DNA from: Ascidiaceihabitans sp039975415
Lineage (GTDB): Bacteria > Pseudomonadota > Alphaproteobacteria > Rhodobacterales > Rhodobacteraceae
Assembly (NCBI RefSeq): GCF_039975415.1
Contig: NZ_JBDWHD010000001.1
Reading direction: 5' to 3' (one strand)
DNA length: 64,000 nucleotides
The translations under genes were made by a program, and so were the position numbers. Every line of letters starts with the position of its first letter. Position 1 is the stretch's first letter. The notes under the pieces are model-generated. The model was not told the origin of the DNA. It saw only the letters and a program-made list of their open reading frames with translations, and searched no databases. Below are positions 1 through 8,018 of the stretch, in pieces.

Positions 1-112
1 TGGCGCATATCAAAGAACAGTCTCGTCTCAGCCTGGGCAGCTACGGCAGGCCGCGCATGACTGAAGAGCTGAAAGAGATCGGCCTGGACGTTGGCCGTCG
101 CCGTGTGGGCCG

Positions 113-159
113 CCCCCTCTCGGCAGATTTGGCTTTGCCAATTCGCCTGCCGGGCAACG
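113..159 (+). repeat. Palindromic mini-insertion A inside the transposase
   Basis: This block has no counterpart in the expected IS3 protein, which should run VGR(L)MRQNG without a gap. Its core starts with CCCTCTC (115-121). It then has a hairpin TTGGC-TTT-GCCAA (129-141) and the short palindrome TGCC-G-GGCA (148-156). The same three-part layout occurs in the two other inserts of this transposase. Edges are uncertain by a few bases because the pre-insertion sequence is inferred from the protein. Confidence 0.7.
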
Positions 160-547
160 GATGCGCCAGAACGGCATATCTGTCATCAGAACCCGCAAAC
201 ACAAGGTCACCACGGACAGTGATCACCAGTTCAACATCGCCCCAAACCTGCTGGATCGGGACTTCAAAGCTGATGCGCCAAATCAGAAGTGGGCTGGTGA
301 CATCAGCTATGTCTGGACGCGTGAGGGATGGCTGTATCTGGCCGTGATCCTCGACCTGCATTCAAGGCGCGTGATTGGCTGGGCGGTCTCGAACCGGATG
401 AAACGGGACCTCGCGATCCGGGCGTTGAACATGGCCATCGCGTTCCGTCAGCCGCCAAAGGGCTGCATCCACCATACCGACAGGGGCAGCCAATATTGTT
501 CCCACGATTATCAGAAGATCCTGCGCCAACATGGGTTCAAGGCGTCC

Positions 548-584
548 CCTCTCACACATGTAAACATGTGCTGCCGGGCAGTGC
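548..584 (+). repeat. Palindromic mini-insertion B inside the transposase
   Basis: Removing 37 bp here restores the expected frame (FKAS-MSGKGNCYDN). The block begins with CCCTCTC (547-553, sharing one base with the target). It contains the perfect hairpin CACATGT-AA-ACATGTG (555-570), directly followed by the perfect palindrome CTGCC-G-GGCAG (571-581). The length is 1 modulo 3, so it causes a frameshift. Confidence 0.75.
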
Positions 585-640
585 ATGAGTGGAAAGGGCA
601 ATTGTTACGACAACGCCGCCGTTGAGACGTTCTTCAAAAC

Positions 641-681
641 CCCTTCTCGGGACATTGCTACGCAATACCCTGCCAGGCAGC
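641..681 (+). repeat. Palindromic mini-insertion C inside the transposase
   Basis: Removing 41 bp restores FFKT-IKAELIW. The block begins with CCCTTCTC (641-648), has a hairpin ATTGC-TAC-GCAAT (654-666) and ends with the perfect palindrome CTGCC-A-GGCAG (670-680). Together with insert B it adds 78 bp, so the downstream frame matches the upstream one again. Confidence 0.75.
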
Positions 682-838
682 GATCAAAGCAGAACTGATC
701 TGGCGGCATCCTTGGGAAACAAGACGGAAAGCTGAGATGGCCATCTTCGAATACATCAACGGCTTCTACAATCCGCGCCGCCGTCATTCAGCACTGGGCT
801 GGAAAAGCCCTGTCGCCTTCGAACGAAAGGTGGCTTAA

Positions 839-1211
839 ACGAGCACTTGGGGCGACACGAAACCGCGACAGGTCCAACATTCATGCATCGCGCAGCATAG
901 GTCAAAGTGGGCTCTAACCCGCCGTTAGCCGCATCGCCGCAATCCTGTTGAACGGTCTCGATTTGATCGACACGAACGGCCCAAACCGGACCTTGGACCC
1001 GCGGTCGAGATGCTGCGGTCGCAACTCGCATTGCCGCCATTCGACGTCGAACCTTTGCTGATGCAGCATTTGCTCACTGGAGGTGTGATTATGGCTGCAA
1101 GACGTGCTGTATTCTTGCTATCCTAAACACCCAGTTCAGGAGGCGTTTTTGATCTTCCAGGGATGTCATGGGACCCGCATCGGCGTAATTTGCGACAAAC
1201 CCCTCGTTGAT
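839..1211. other. Gene-free stretch after the IS
   Basis: I see no supportable gene here. The first ~40 bases hold the probable right end of the IS. The rest is open in several frames only for short runs, none with a recognisable protein or a well placed ribosome binding site. It may be remnant sequence left by transposition, but nothing identifiable remains. Confidence 0.6.
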
Positions 1212-1742
1212 CTATCGCCACATCTTGACTGTCTCTGTCTCAATAAAATTGGGTTCAGTTGCCGTTCCAGACTTCACTTGCGCGGCCAGGCAAGAGGCGG
1301 AACATCCTGCGACTTCAAAGTTGACCTGAGGAACACCGAAACCAATCGTCCTGAGAAAGTTCGCAAGGTGATGGGCGGGCACTGGAACGGCCTCCTGTTC
1401 TGGCATTAGAAGCGGATAGATCTCCGAGGCAATCAGAACACCTTTTCGCTCTGCAAGTATGGCGTGGATAGCGCTCATTGCCTGCGCAATCTCTTCAGGC
1501 CGCAGCACGTGCAATACGTTAGTCAGGAGCACAACGTTGGCTGGTATGGTCGACAAAACCTTAACGCTTGTAGAAAAAGTTACATCCGGACCTTCGTCGT
1601 GAAGTGTTTTAAGTTTCGCTCCAGTTTCCTCGTTTCGCTCGAATAAGGTCCATCGAATTCGGTCCGCGGATTGTGTCTTGCGGATTTCTTTGACGGTTCG
1701 CCCAAGACCAGCACCCCAGTCAACCACTGCAAGCGCCGTCAT
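1212..1742 (-). CDS. SAM-dependent methyltransferase-like protein, possibly N-terminally truncated
   Basis: The 176-residue product opens almost directly with a class I methyltransferase motif I (VVDWGAGLGRT, residues 6-16). It continues with an alternating strand/helix pattern including an acidic strand end (WTLFERNEE) and VVLLTNVLHVLRPEE, which resembles motif IV-V of Rossmann methyltransferases. Family members usually have about 30-60 residues before motif I, so the start at 1742 gives an unusually short N-terminus. The frame stays open upstream to a stop near 1810 but offers no other standard start codon. The gene sits between a dead IS and the Hint genes, so truncation is plausible. The substrate is not predictable. 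It could also be an intact small variant. Confidence 0.5.
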   Translation of the reverse strand: MTALAVVDWGAGLGRTVKEIRKTQSADRIRWTLFERNEETGAKLKTLHDEGPDVTFSTSVKVLSTIPANVVLLTNVLHVLRPEEIAQAMSAIHAILAERKGVLIASEIYPLLMPEQEAVPVPAHHLANFLRTIGFGVPQVNFEVAGCSASCLAAQVKSGTATEPNFIETETVKMWR

Positions 1743-1833
1743 CCTTGAGAAGTACGTCTCAAGGAAAGTGCCTATCTGTGCGGACCCTCCCTGTAGTCCT
1801 CGCCGTTTTCATACCCCGCTGGGGCCATTGGCT

Positions 1834-3093
1834 CTACCGCGCACTGTTCAGCAAAGCGACGCGTTGAGCAAGGCCTGCTGGGTCGCTCAACAGGGGCTTG
1901 CGGTTCTTGGCGTGCCGCGTGATGAGTTGCTTGAGTCTCGCTCCTTTTGGCATAAGTGCGGCGCTCTGGGCGTGGGGCAGCTCCGTGCGGGCCGAGCGCG
2001 GCAAGGCCCTGAGAGCCTCCGCGCCTGAAAAGAGCGTCTCGCTCGGTGCGCCTTCGGCGAGAACCAGCTCGTGCCCCTCAACTGCCAAATGGTAGTAGCT
2101 AACGGAAGACACACGTTCGTCCACGAAAATGCCTGGCAGCCCGGTGAGCTTGACCGCAGGCGCGAGTACTTCGGCCACTCCGAACATCCGGCGTACCACG
2201 GGCGAGCGCATCAGCATGCGATGCTGGCGCGACACCCGAAGATCGCGTTGGGGAAGGCCCGCGCCAAGTGCGCCAGCGGTGATGCAGACGGGCCGCCTGC
2301 GCGGGTCACCCGCCAATTCTTCGGGGCCATAGTGCGATGCGGTGATCAGGGTGATCTGCGCCGCGCCGCCGCGTGCCAGCGTCACGCATTGGCCCAATTG
2401 AAGCGCTTCCACAGGCCGCTCGCCCTCGGGAGTGGCGATCAGCGTGCCTGCGGCAAAGCAGAGCACCGACATGGTGTTGGCGAAGAGCGTGTCAATCTCG
2501 GCAGGCGTGATCGCGGAGCTGCTTGTTGTGCTGTAATAGTCCAGCGGAATGGTCGAGTAGAAGACCGTGCCCAAGCCGACGGGAAAGGTGAAGGCGACGA
2601 CGTGCGTCGAGTCGCCCGTTGTCAGAAGCGGCACGGCACCGGGGGGCAACGAAGTAATATCGACATAGCCATGGGTCGAGGAGCCGCCGCCGTCAAAGGT
2701 ACTGTCGTCGATGGTGCCGCCCGGCCCGTTGGTGAAGCTCGCAGGCGCGCCCGCAGCCAGGTTGACTTCGTCATTCGCGGCATCTGCATCTCGCGTAATT
2801 GACAGGTTGAACCCCCCTGGCAGAATCGTGTTCGCATCGGCCACATAGCGGTCGAAGATAATGAGGTTCATCCCGTCGTTCACCGCAGCGGATATGTCAG
2901 CGAGATTGTCGGTGTATTCCGCGCCATAAGACGTATTACTCGAATTGAAGACATAGAGCGCGTCGATGGAGGCAAGTTGCGTGGCGTCAGGGACGGTGAT
3001 GTTCACCGCCGTGTCGCCCGCGTTGGTGATCTCGTTAACCTGCGCGGCAGAGCCTTCGCCATTATCCATTTCGTAGTAGCCAACATTGGCCAT
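1834..3093 (-). CDS. Hint-domain (hedgehog/intein-like) protein, copy 1
   Basis: The protein has 419 residues. Residues 1-205 form a Gly/Asp/Asn-rich beta-type region without a classical signal peptide (MANVGYYEMDNGEG). From about residue 212 a Hint_2 domain begins at CFAAGTLIATPEGERPVEAL and contains the characteristic SRQHRMLMRS block. In Rhodobacterales such proteins are common, usually uncharacterised, and often lack a signal peptide; some are thought to leave the cell by type I secretion. The Hint fold is related to self-splicing inteins and hedgehog autoprocessing domains, with the first Cys (C212) as the expected nucleophile. GGGAG lies about 6 bases before the ATG and supports the start. 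It is a paralogue of the gene immediately upstream. Function is unknown. Confidence 0.85.
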   Translation of the reverse strand: MANVGYYEMDNGEGSAAQVNEITNAGDTAVNITVPDATQLASIDALYVFNSSNTSYGAEYTDNLADISAAVNDGMNLIIFDRYVADANTILPGGFNLSITRDADAANDEVNLAAGAPASFTNGPGGTIDDSTFDGGGSSTHGYVDITSLPPGAVPLLTTGDSTHVVAFTFPVGLGTVFYSTIPLDYYSTTSSSAITPAEIDTLFANTMSVLCFAAGTLIATPEGERPVEALQLGQCVTLARGGAAQITLITASHYGPEELAGDPRRRPVCITAGALGAGLPQRDLRVSRQHRMLMRSPVVRRMFGVAEVLAPAVKLTGLPGIFVDERVSSVSYYHLAVEGHELVLAEGAPSETLFSGAEALRALPRSARTELPHAQSAALMPKGARLKQLITRHAKNRKPLLSDPAGLAQRVALLNSAR

Positions 3094-3236
3094 AAGCTGC
3101 TCCCAATTGCATACCCCAAAGCGGGCGAGGCATTCGGAGCAAATGAAACTAGAAAAGCTAATTCTTCACGAATTTTGCCCGCAATCTGAAGCATTTTAGG
3201 TATTTTGCCAGCCAACACCGTCAGCCTTTGCTCAGC

Positions 3237-4475
3237 CTAAATCAAGAGCGGTTTGGCGTTCTTGGCGTGGCGGCCCACAAGGCGCTTCTGGAGCTTGTTT
3301 TCGGGAATTAAAGCAGCAGGCGACGTGCGGTGCAGGCACAGATCGGGGAAGAGCGTGATCAGCTCGTCGCGAGCCGCTTGCGGAACCGACTTGAGCGCCT
3401 CGGCTCCTGCAAAGAGCGACTCCGAAGGCGCGCCCTCGGCCCAGATGATCTCGTGCTCATCAAAGAGAATGTGAAAATACTCCACCTCGCACGTGGCCTC
3501 ATCCACATAGATGCCAGGCAGTTCGGTCAGGCGGATCGCCGCGATGAGGGCCTCTTTGGTGCCGAACATGCGCTCGGACACGCGCGAGCGCACGAGCATA
3601 CGGTGCTGGCGGCTGACGAGCAGATCGCGCTTGGGCAGGCCTTCGCCCAGAGCCCCCGCGCAGATGCGCACAGGGGCGAGCTTGGGGTTGCGGGCGAGTG
3701 CGCGCACGTCAACATGCGAGGCTCTGACCCAGCGCAGCGGCTTCGTGCCGCCCTTTGCCACGCAGATTTCGTCACCGGCCTGCAACGCTTCTACAGGGCG
3801 TGGGCCGTGCGCTGTCTCGATAAGCGCGCCACGGGTGAAGCACATGACAGTCTCTTGGGTGTTGCCAAACAGCGTGAAAATCTCTGTGGGCGTGATCGCG
3901 CTGCTGTTCGTACCAGTGTAAAAGTCGATTGGCATTGTCGAATAGAACACGCTGCCTGACCCGTAAGGATAGGTGAAGGCAACGATATGTGTCGGATCAT
4001 TTGTGGTCAGCAAGGGCGCTGCACCGGGGGGAAGCGATGACAGCTCGACATAGCCGTGATTGGAACTGTTGCCACCGTCAAATGTGCTGTCGGTGATCGT
4101 GCCGTTGGCCCCGTTGGTGAAGCTGCTGGGCGCGCCAGCCGCCACGTCAACATTTGCGTCGTCGGTAAAGTCGCGTACCGCCGTAATGCTTGATCCTCCG
4201 GGCAAGATCGTGTCGGCGTTTGTCACAAAGCGGTCAAAAATGATCAGATTCATCCCGTTGTTCACAGCTGCGGTGATGTCGCCAAGGTTTGCCAGATATT
4301 CGGCGCCGAAGTCGCCATTGCTCGGGTTCACAACATAAAGGCTATCAAGCGAAGCAAGCTGGGCGGCATCAGGCACGGTCACGTTCACGGCGGTGTCGCC
4401 GTTGTTCGTGATCTCATCGACCTGCGATGCCTGCCCTTCGCCGGTCGTCATAGAATAGTATCCAACGGTCGCCAT
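3237..4475 (-). CDS. Hint-domain (hedgehog/intein-like) protein, copy 2
   Basis: The 412-residue product is collinear with the neighbouring copy. The N-terminus MATVGYYSMTTGEGQ matches MANVGYYEMDNGEGS. The Hint_2 domain starts at CFTRGALIETAHGPRPVEAL and contains SRQHRMLVRS. The start at 4475 was chosen over an open extension to 4598 because it aligns with the paralogue and has GAGAGA just upstream. The two genes point the same way with ~140 bp between them, so they may be cotranscribed or each have a promoter. The C-terminus ends in a similar basic tail (GRHAKNAKPLL versus TRHAKNRKPLL), suggesting a shared functional tail. Role unknown. Confidence 0.85.
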   Translation of the reverse strand: MATVGYYSMTTGEGQASQVDEITNNGDTAVNVTVPDAAQLASLDSLYVVNPSNGDFGAEYLANLGDITAAVNNGMNLIIFDRFVTNADTILPGGSSITAVRDFTDDANVDVAAGAPSSFTNGANGTITDSTFDGGNSSNHGYVELSSLPPGAAPLLTTNDPTHIVAFTYPYGSGSVFYSTMPIDFYTGTNSSAITPTEIFTLFGNTQETVMCFTRGALIETAHGPRPVEALQAGDEICVAKGGTKPLRWVRASHVDVRALARNPKLAPVRICAGALGEGLPKRDLLVSRQHRMLVRSRVSERMFGTKEALIAAIRLTELPGIYVDEATCEVEYFHILFDEHEIIWAEGAPSESLFAGAEALKSVPQAARDELITLFPDLCLHRTSPAALIPENKLQKRLVGRHAKNAKPLLI

Positions 4476-4823
4476 TGTCTCTCTCCATGCGTGATAGCGA
4501 TGCCCGTGATGAAGGGGTAACATGGCGTAGATATGACCAAAACTGGGTATTGCCCTGCAGTTTCTTTGACAATTCTTAGCTGCAGGGTTTGTTTCCACGT
4601 CTCACAAAGGTCCGTATACGAATTGCAGAGGCTAGCTTACCAGGCGCCCTTGCCGCATTGTTTACAATGCACTTCGACCGCACTTTCACACACGACTCAC
4701 CAAAGCGAAAATCCAACCAATCAAGGCGAATGGCGGCTTTGTCCCGCGAAGATGATCCTCGTTCATAGCGCAGCGCCGACGTAATGATCTCCGGGGGCCG
4801 AATGGCCGCATATAGGCAAGCGA
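4476..4823. other. Intergenic stretch between Hint genes and B12 transporter
   Basis: It presumably holds the promoter of the Hint genes and the 3' end of the transporter mRNA. A minus-strand frame is open here (4576-4827), but its composition is unlike a real protein, it resembles no family I know, and it lacks a convincing start context, so I do not call it. Confidence 0.5.
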
Positions 4824-5876
4824 TCACGCGCCCATTCGTTTTCGCAGTAACCAGACAAAGAACACGCCGCCGATTAAGCCGGTAACTATTCCGATTGGCA
4901 TGTCATCGGGTGCCATAACCGTCCTTGCAATGATGTCAGCCCAAACAAGAAAAACAGCACCACAAAGTGCAGAGATTGGCAGGAGGCGTTGGTAATCACC
5001 ACCCACCAGCATGCGGACGATATGCGGGATCATCAGGCCGACGAAGCCTATTATGCCAGAGAACGCCACCATGACCCCTGTGATCAAAGCGCCGATTACA
5101 AAAATGGTCAGCCTGAAACGCGCCACCGGAATGCCAAGTGTCGTGGCGGTTTCATCGCCTATCGTCATCGCGTTCAGTGTACTTGATTTCAGCCATAGAT
5201 ATGTTCCGCACAAAAGAAGGACGACGGCCGGATACATCAATTGGTCCCATTGGGCCAAGCCAAGGCCGCCCAACATCCAAAACACCACGGTATGGGCCGC
5301 TTTCGGATCGCCAAGAAAGATCAAGACGTTCGCGGCTGACATCACGATAAAAGACACGGCCACACCCGCCAGAACCAGCCGGTCGGCGCTGGTGGCGGAT
5401 GCAAATTGTGAGACCGCCAGTACAATCAATGTCGCCGCCAAAGAGCCGAGGAATGCGAACAAGGGGACAGTCAAAAGCCCAATGAACAGCCCTGTGTGTA
5501 ACAGGGCCAATATCGCCCCGAAAGCTCCGCCTGCCGAAATGCCAAGCAGGTGTGGATCTGCCAGTGGGTTCCGCGTCACAGCTTGAAGGCTTGCGCCGAC
5601 CATTGCGAGACCCGCGCCCACCAAACAGGCAAGGATGGCCCTTGGCAGGCGGATGTTCCAGACGATGGCCTCCCGGCCTTTGGACCAGTCTTGCGTGATC
5701 GTCTCCGGAGCAATCTTGTTAACCAGAATGCTCCAGACGGTTTCAAGCGGGACAGCCACGGCCCCGACGCTGACTGCAATCGACAACGACCCGAACAACG
5801 CCACAACACCCAAGAGGGCGATGATCCGAAGACCTCTGGCTTTTTTGGGATGCGTTTTGGTTGCAGTTTGCGTCAT
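4824..5876 (-). CDS. btuC: FecCD/BtuC-type ABC transporter permease, probably for cobalamin
   Basis: The 350-residue inner-membrane protein belongs to the FecCD family of B12/iron-siderophore permeases. It has a basic N-terminus, about ten hydrophobic segments, and the family's conserved stretches: RLPRAILACLVGAGLAMVGA early on, then NPLADPHLLGISAGGAFGA, and near the end GFVGLMIPHIVRMLVGGDYQ, the loop that contacts the ATPase. It lies 6 bp downstream of the binding-protein gene and is last in a riboswitch-controlled operon. The family alone cannot separate B12 from haem or siderophore. The cobalamin riboswitch at the head of the operon is the reason for the B12 call. Confidence 0.88.
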   Translation of the reverse strand: MTQTATKTHPKKARGLRIIALLGVVALFGSLSIAVSVGAVAVPLETVWSILVNKIAPETITQDWSKGREAIVWNIRLPRAILACLVGAGLAMVGASLQAVTRNPLADPHLLGISAGGAFGAILALLHTGLFIGLLTVPLFAFLGSLAATLIVLAVSQFASATSADRLVLAGVAVSFIVMSAANVLIFLGDPKAAHTVVFWMLGGLGLAQWDQLMYPAVVLLLCGTYLWLKSSTLNAMTIGDETATTLGIPVARFRLTIFVIGALITGVMVAFSGIIGFVGLMIPHIVRMLVGGDYQRLLPISALCGAVFLVWADIIARTVMAPDDMPIGIVTGLIGGVFFVWLLRKRMGA

Positions 5877-5882
5877 GCGAAA

Positions 5883-6818
5883 TCATTCAGCCCTAAATGC
5901 GGCAGCAAGAGTTTTGACGGCCTCGATGTTGCGTGGCCCGGGGGTCGCTTCCACATATTCCAGCACCACAAACCGGTTGTTCCGTACGGCGTCAATGTCG
6001 GCAAACGCGGGATTGGACATCATGAATTCAATCTTCTGATCGGCGGTGACTTCGCCGTAGTTTACGATCACGACGATTTCGGGATTGCGATCAACCACGG
6101 CTTCCCAACCGACGGTGGCCCAGCTTTTGTCCAGATCGTTCATGATGTTGGTGCCGCCTGCAGCTTCAATCAGCGCGTTGGGCATAGCGAATTGGCCTGC
6201 GGTAAACGGCACATCTTCGCCGCTGTCATAGACAAAAACCCGCGGGGCCGTTTCCAGCGCTGGCTGATCCTCCAGAAATGCCGCCAATTCGGATTGATAT
6301 CCTTCGATCAGTGTCTCGGCGCGGGTCGAGACGCCAAAGATCGCCCCCAGATTGCGCAGGTCGTTGTACATGTCATCCATAGAAGCGGCATCTTTTGGGC
6401 CAACGTGGATGCAGCTTTCGGTCAATTCATAAACCGCGATGCCAAAGGGGGCCAGCGTCTGTGGCGTAACCTCGCCGCCGACACGCATGCCATAGTTCCA
6501 ACCCGCAAAGAAAAAGTCGGCATCAGCGCCGATGAGGACTTCTTTTGTGGGGTATTTAGATGACAGTTCAGGAAGCGCTTCAACGCCCATCGTCATTTTG
6601 TCGTCTAGCGTCTTCCAGCCTGAAATGCCCGTGTAACCGACCATATGGTCCTGAAGCTTAAGCGCCAGCATCATTTCTGTCAGGTTCACGTCGTTGGATA
6701 TCGCGGCCTTTGGTGGTGTTGCAAATGTGACAGTGCGGCCGCAGCTTTGCACCGTGGTTTGGGCCATGGCAGTGCTTGCCAGGGAAAGGGCCATCAAAGC
6801 CGTAAATGCGAGTTTCAT
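5883..6818 (-). CDS. btuF: Periplasmic substrate-binding protein, probably cobalamin/corrinoid (BtuF-like)
   Basis: The 311-residue protein starts with a Sec signal peptide (MKLAFTALMALSLASTAMA, cleavage after AMA-QTT). The start at 6818 was chosen because an upstream in-frame extension would precede this signal. The mature part follows the class III helical-backbone binding-protein pattern of FecB/BtuF: an N-terminal ATPPKAAISNDVNLTEMMLAL lobe segment of the usual 'P-R-x-V' type, then a long central helix, then a C-terminal lobe ending KTLAAAFRAE. It would capture the ligand in the periplasm and hand it to the permease. The gene lies between ATPase and permease genes with short gaps. Ligand identity rests on the riboswitch, not on binding-site residues. 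Confidence 0.85.
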   Translation of the reverse strand: MKLAFTALMALSLASTAMAQTTVQSCGRTVTFATPPKAAISNDVNLTEMMLALKLQDHMVGYTGISGWKTLDDKMTMGVEALPELSSKYPTKEVLIGADADFFFAGWNYGMRVGGEVTPQTLAPFGIAVYELTESCIHVGPKDAASMDDMYNDLRNLGAIFGVSTRAETLIEGYQSELAAFLEDQPALETAPRVFVYDSGEDVPFTAGQFAMPNALIEAAGGTNIMNDLDKSWATVGWEAVVDRNPEIVVIVNYGEVTADQKIEFMMSNPAFADIDAVRNNRFVVLEYVEATPGPRNIEAVKTLAAAFRAE

Positions 6819-6831
6819 GTTTGGGGGTCTT

Positions 6832-7614
6832 TCATTCGGGAAGGCTAAAGGAAAAGTGGGACGCGCCACTCAGGCTGAGGTTTTCGCGTTGTGCGACGAC
6901 CTGAAACGTATCCGTCACAAGTTGGTCTGAAAGCAAAGCCTGTGGGGGGCCGAAGCCTTGCGGGTATCCGTCTTTCAGGATCAACACATCATCACAGACG
7001 TGAGCGGCCATGTTTAGATCATGCAAAGAGACGACAATGGTCAGGCCCAGTTTTTGAATCAACGCAATGACTTCAAGCTTATGACGGACATCGAGGTGGT
7101 TGGTAGGTTCATCAAGGATCAGAACCTGCGGTTCCTGTGCCAAGGCCCGCGCGACCATGACCCTTTGTCTTTCACCCCCCGATAAAGTGCTGAAATCCCG
7201 ATGGGCCAATTCAAGAAGGTTGAGCTGTTCAAGGACGCCGTCCACGACGTTTTCATCTTTCTTGCCAACTGCGGCAAAGCCTGACCGGTATGGCGTTCTG
7301 CCCAAGCGAACGATCTCTCGTACCGTTAGGTCAAATGCGGATGCCTGTTCTTGCAGCACGGCGGCGATCCGTGTTGCCGCGTCACGCGCAGTCAGTGACC
7401 AAATGTCTTGGCCACCGACCAGCACCTGACCCGTTTGAGGCTTTTGAAAGCGATACAGCAACCGCAGCAGAGTGGACTTTCCAGCGCCGTTTGGACCGAC
7501 AACGCCCAACACGCGCCCTGCAGAAATGGTGAAGGTCGTGGAATGCAGAACGGGTTGGGATGATCTGGCGGGCGTCCAACTGACGTCCCGCACGGCAAGA
7601 TCAGCGGCCTTCAT
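6832..7614 (-). CDS. btuD: ABC transporter ATP-binding protein, FecE/BtuD type
   Basis: The 260-residue cytoplasmic ATPase has all nucleotide-binding motifs: Walker A GPNGAGKST, Q-loop in AAVLQEQASAFDLTV, signature LSGGERQRVMVARALAQ, Walker B VLILDEPTNHLD and the switch His in VVSLHDLNMA. It would energise the FecCD-type permease in this operon. The start at 7614 overlaps the stop of the DUF1636 gene (ATGA), which indicates translational coupling. A 34-residue in-frame extension upstream was rejected because it lies inside that gene. The start of the binding-protein gene follows within 14 bp. Confidence 0.9.
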   Translation of the reverse strand: MKAADLAVRDVSWTPARSSQPVLHSTTFTISAGRVLGVVGPNGAGKSTLLRLLYRFQKPQTGQVLVGGQDIWSLTARDAATRIAAVLQEQASAFDLTVREIVRLGRTPYRSGFAAVGKKDENVVDGVLEQLNLLELAHRDFSTLSGGERQRVMVARALAQEPQVLILDEPTNHLDVRHKLEVIALIQKLGLTIVVSLHDLNMAAHVCDDVLILKDGYPQGFGPPQALLSDQLVTDTFQVVAQRENLSLSGASHFSFSLPE

Positions 7615-8018
7615 GATGCGCGAACAGCGTTGGCTTCGACCGCAATTATCGCGGCAGGCACACGCGCCAATGTAGAGGTGCGCAGTTTGCCAGGTCGATC
7701 CAGAGACGAACACCATCCATCATGTAAATGGGCATATTGCGTGGCAAAACTGACAAGATCATCCACATCCACGGCAGGATCAATGTCGCCAAACAGATAG
7801 GTCGCTTTGCGACTGCCGTGATAGGCAACCGTACAGGGCCTATCGCAGCCCGCCATGCAGGCAACGCCCGAAATTTCAAAATCGTCCGCGATTGCGTCCC
7901 CTGCGTTTTGGATCGCTGTTCGAAGCTTTTCGATCAATTCATAGCCGGGCCGACATTCAGTGCCTTTATGTCGGCATGATGTGCAAATCGTTATTTTATG
8001 GGTGTGCTCTTTGTTCAT
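7611..8018 (-). CDS. DUF1636 family putative metal-binding protein
   Basis: The product has 135 residues and matches the DUF1636 family, small Cys-rich proteins often found beside cobalamin or cobalt genes. Visible features are an N-terminal CTSCRHKGTECRPG, a central GVACMAGCDRPCTVAYHG and a C-terminal acidic/hydrophobic half. The Cys clusters suggest a metal or Fe-S site, possibly 2Fe-2S ferredoxin-like. It is preceded by GGAGG with 5-base spacing and is the first full-size gene after the cobalamin riboswitch. Its stop overlaps the ATPase start. The molecular role of the family is not established; a part in corrinoid handling is an inference from context. Confidence 0.85.
   Translation of the reverse strand: MNKEHTHKITICTSCRHKGTECRPGYELIEKLRTAIQNAGDAIADDFEISGVACMAGCDRPCTVAYHGSRKATYLFGDIDPAVDVDDLVSFATQYAHLHDGWCSSLDRPGKLRTSTLARVPAAIIAVEANAVRAS

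Larger units (their letters stand above)
1..838 (+). pseudogene. IS3-family transposase OrfB (rve integrase domain), disrupted by three insertions
   Basis: The reading frame is already open at base 1 (SLGSYGRPRMTEELKEIGLD), so the N-terminus lies upstream. The DDE integrase core is recognisable: WAGDISYVWTREGWLYLAVI with the first Asp, IHHTDRGSQYCS with the second Asp, and NAAVETFFKT with the catalytic Glu. The C-terminus FYNPRRRHSALGWKSPVAFE is typical of the family. Three palindromic inserts break the frame, near 113-159, 548-584 and 641-681. The first shifts the frame before residue RQNGIS. The second and third total 78 bp, so the frame is restored after both, but a TGA at 623-625 between them stops translation and the catalytic Glu lies out of frame. 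No functional transposase can be made from this copy. Confidence 0.9.
1..876 (+). mobile_element. IS3-family insertion sequence, inactive, left end outside window
   Basis: The stretch encodes the C-terminal two thirds of an IS3-type OrfB transposase and ends shortly after its stop at 838. A plausible right terminus is the CA-ending sequence GCGACAGGTCCA at 865-876, since IS3 elements end in 5'-TG...CA-3'. The left end, OrfA and the programmed frameshift site are not in the window, so the inverted repeats and the target duplication could not be compared. The copy is inactive because the transposase frame is broken by three short palindrome-rich insertions, listed separately. The family assignment is firm. 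The exact right boundary is an inference. Confidence 0.75.

Noticed and set aside
2071..3959. Long plus-strand frames opposite the Hint genes.
   Set aside because: Arg/His/Ala-rich shadows caused by codon bias; the minus-strand Hint proteins are clear.
4576..4827. An 83-codon minus-strand frame before the B12 permease end.
   Set aside because: No family, no clear start context, and it runs into the permease gene.
5550..6563. A 337-codon plus-strand frame opposite the B12-binding protein and permease.
   Set aside because: Its residue composition is unlike a protein family and the opposite strand encodes two well supported genes.
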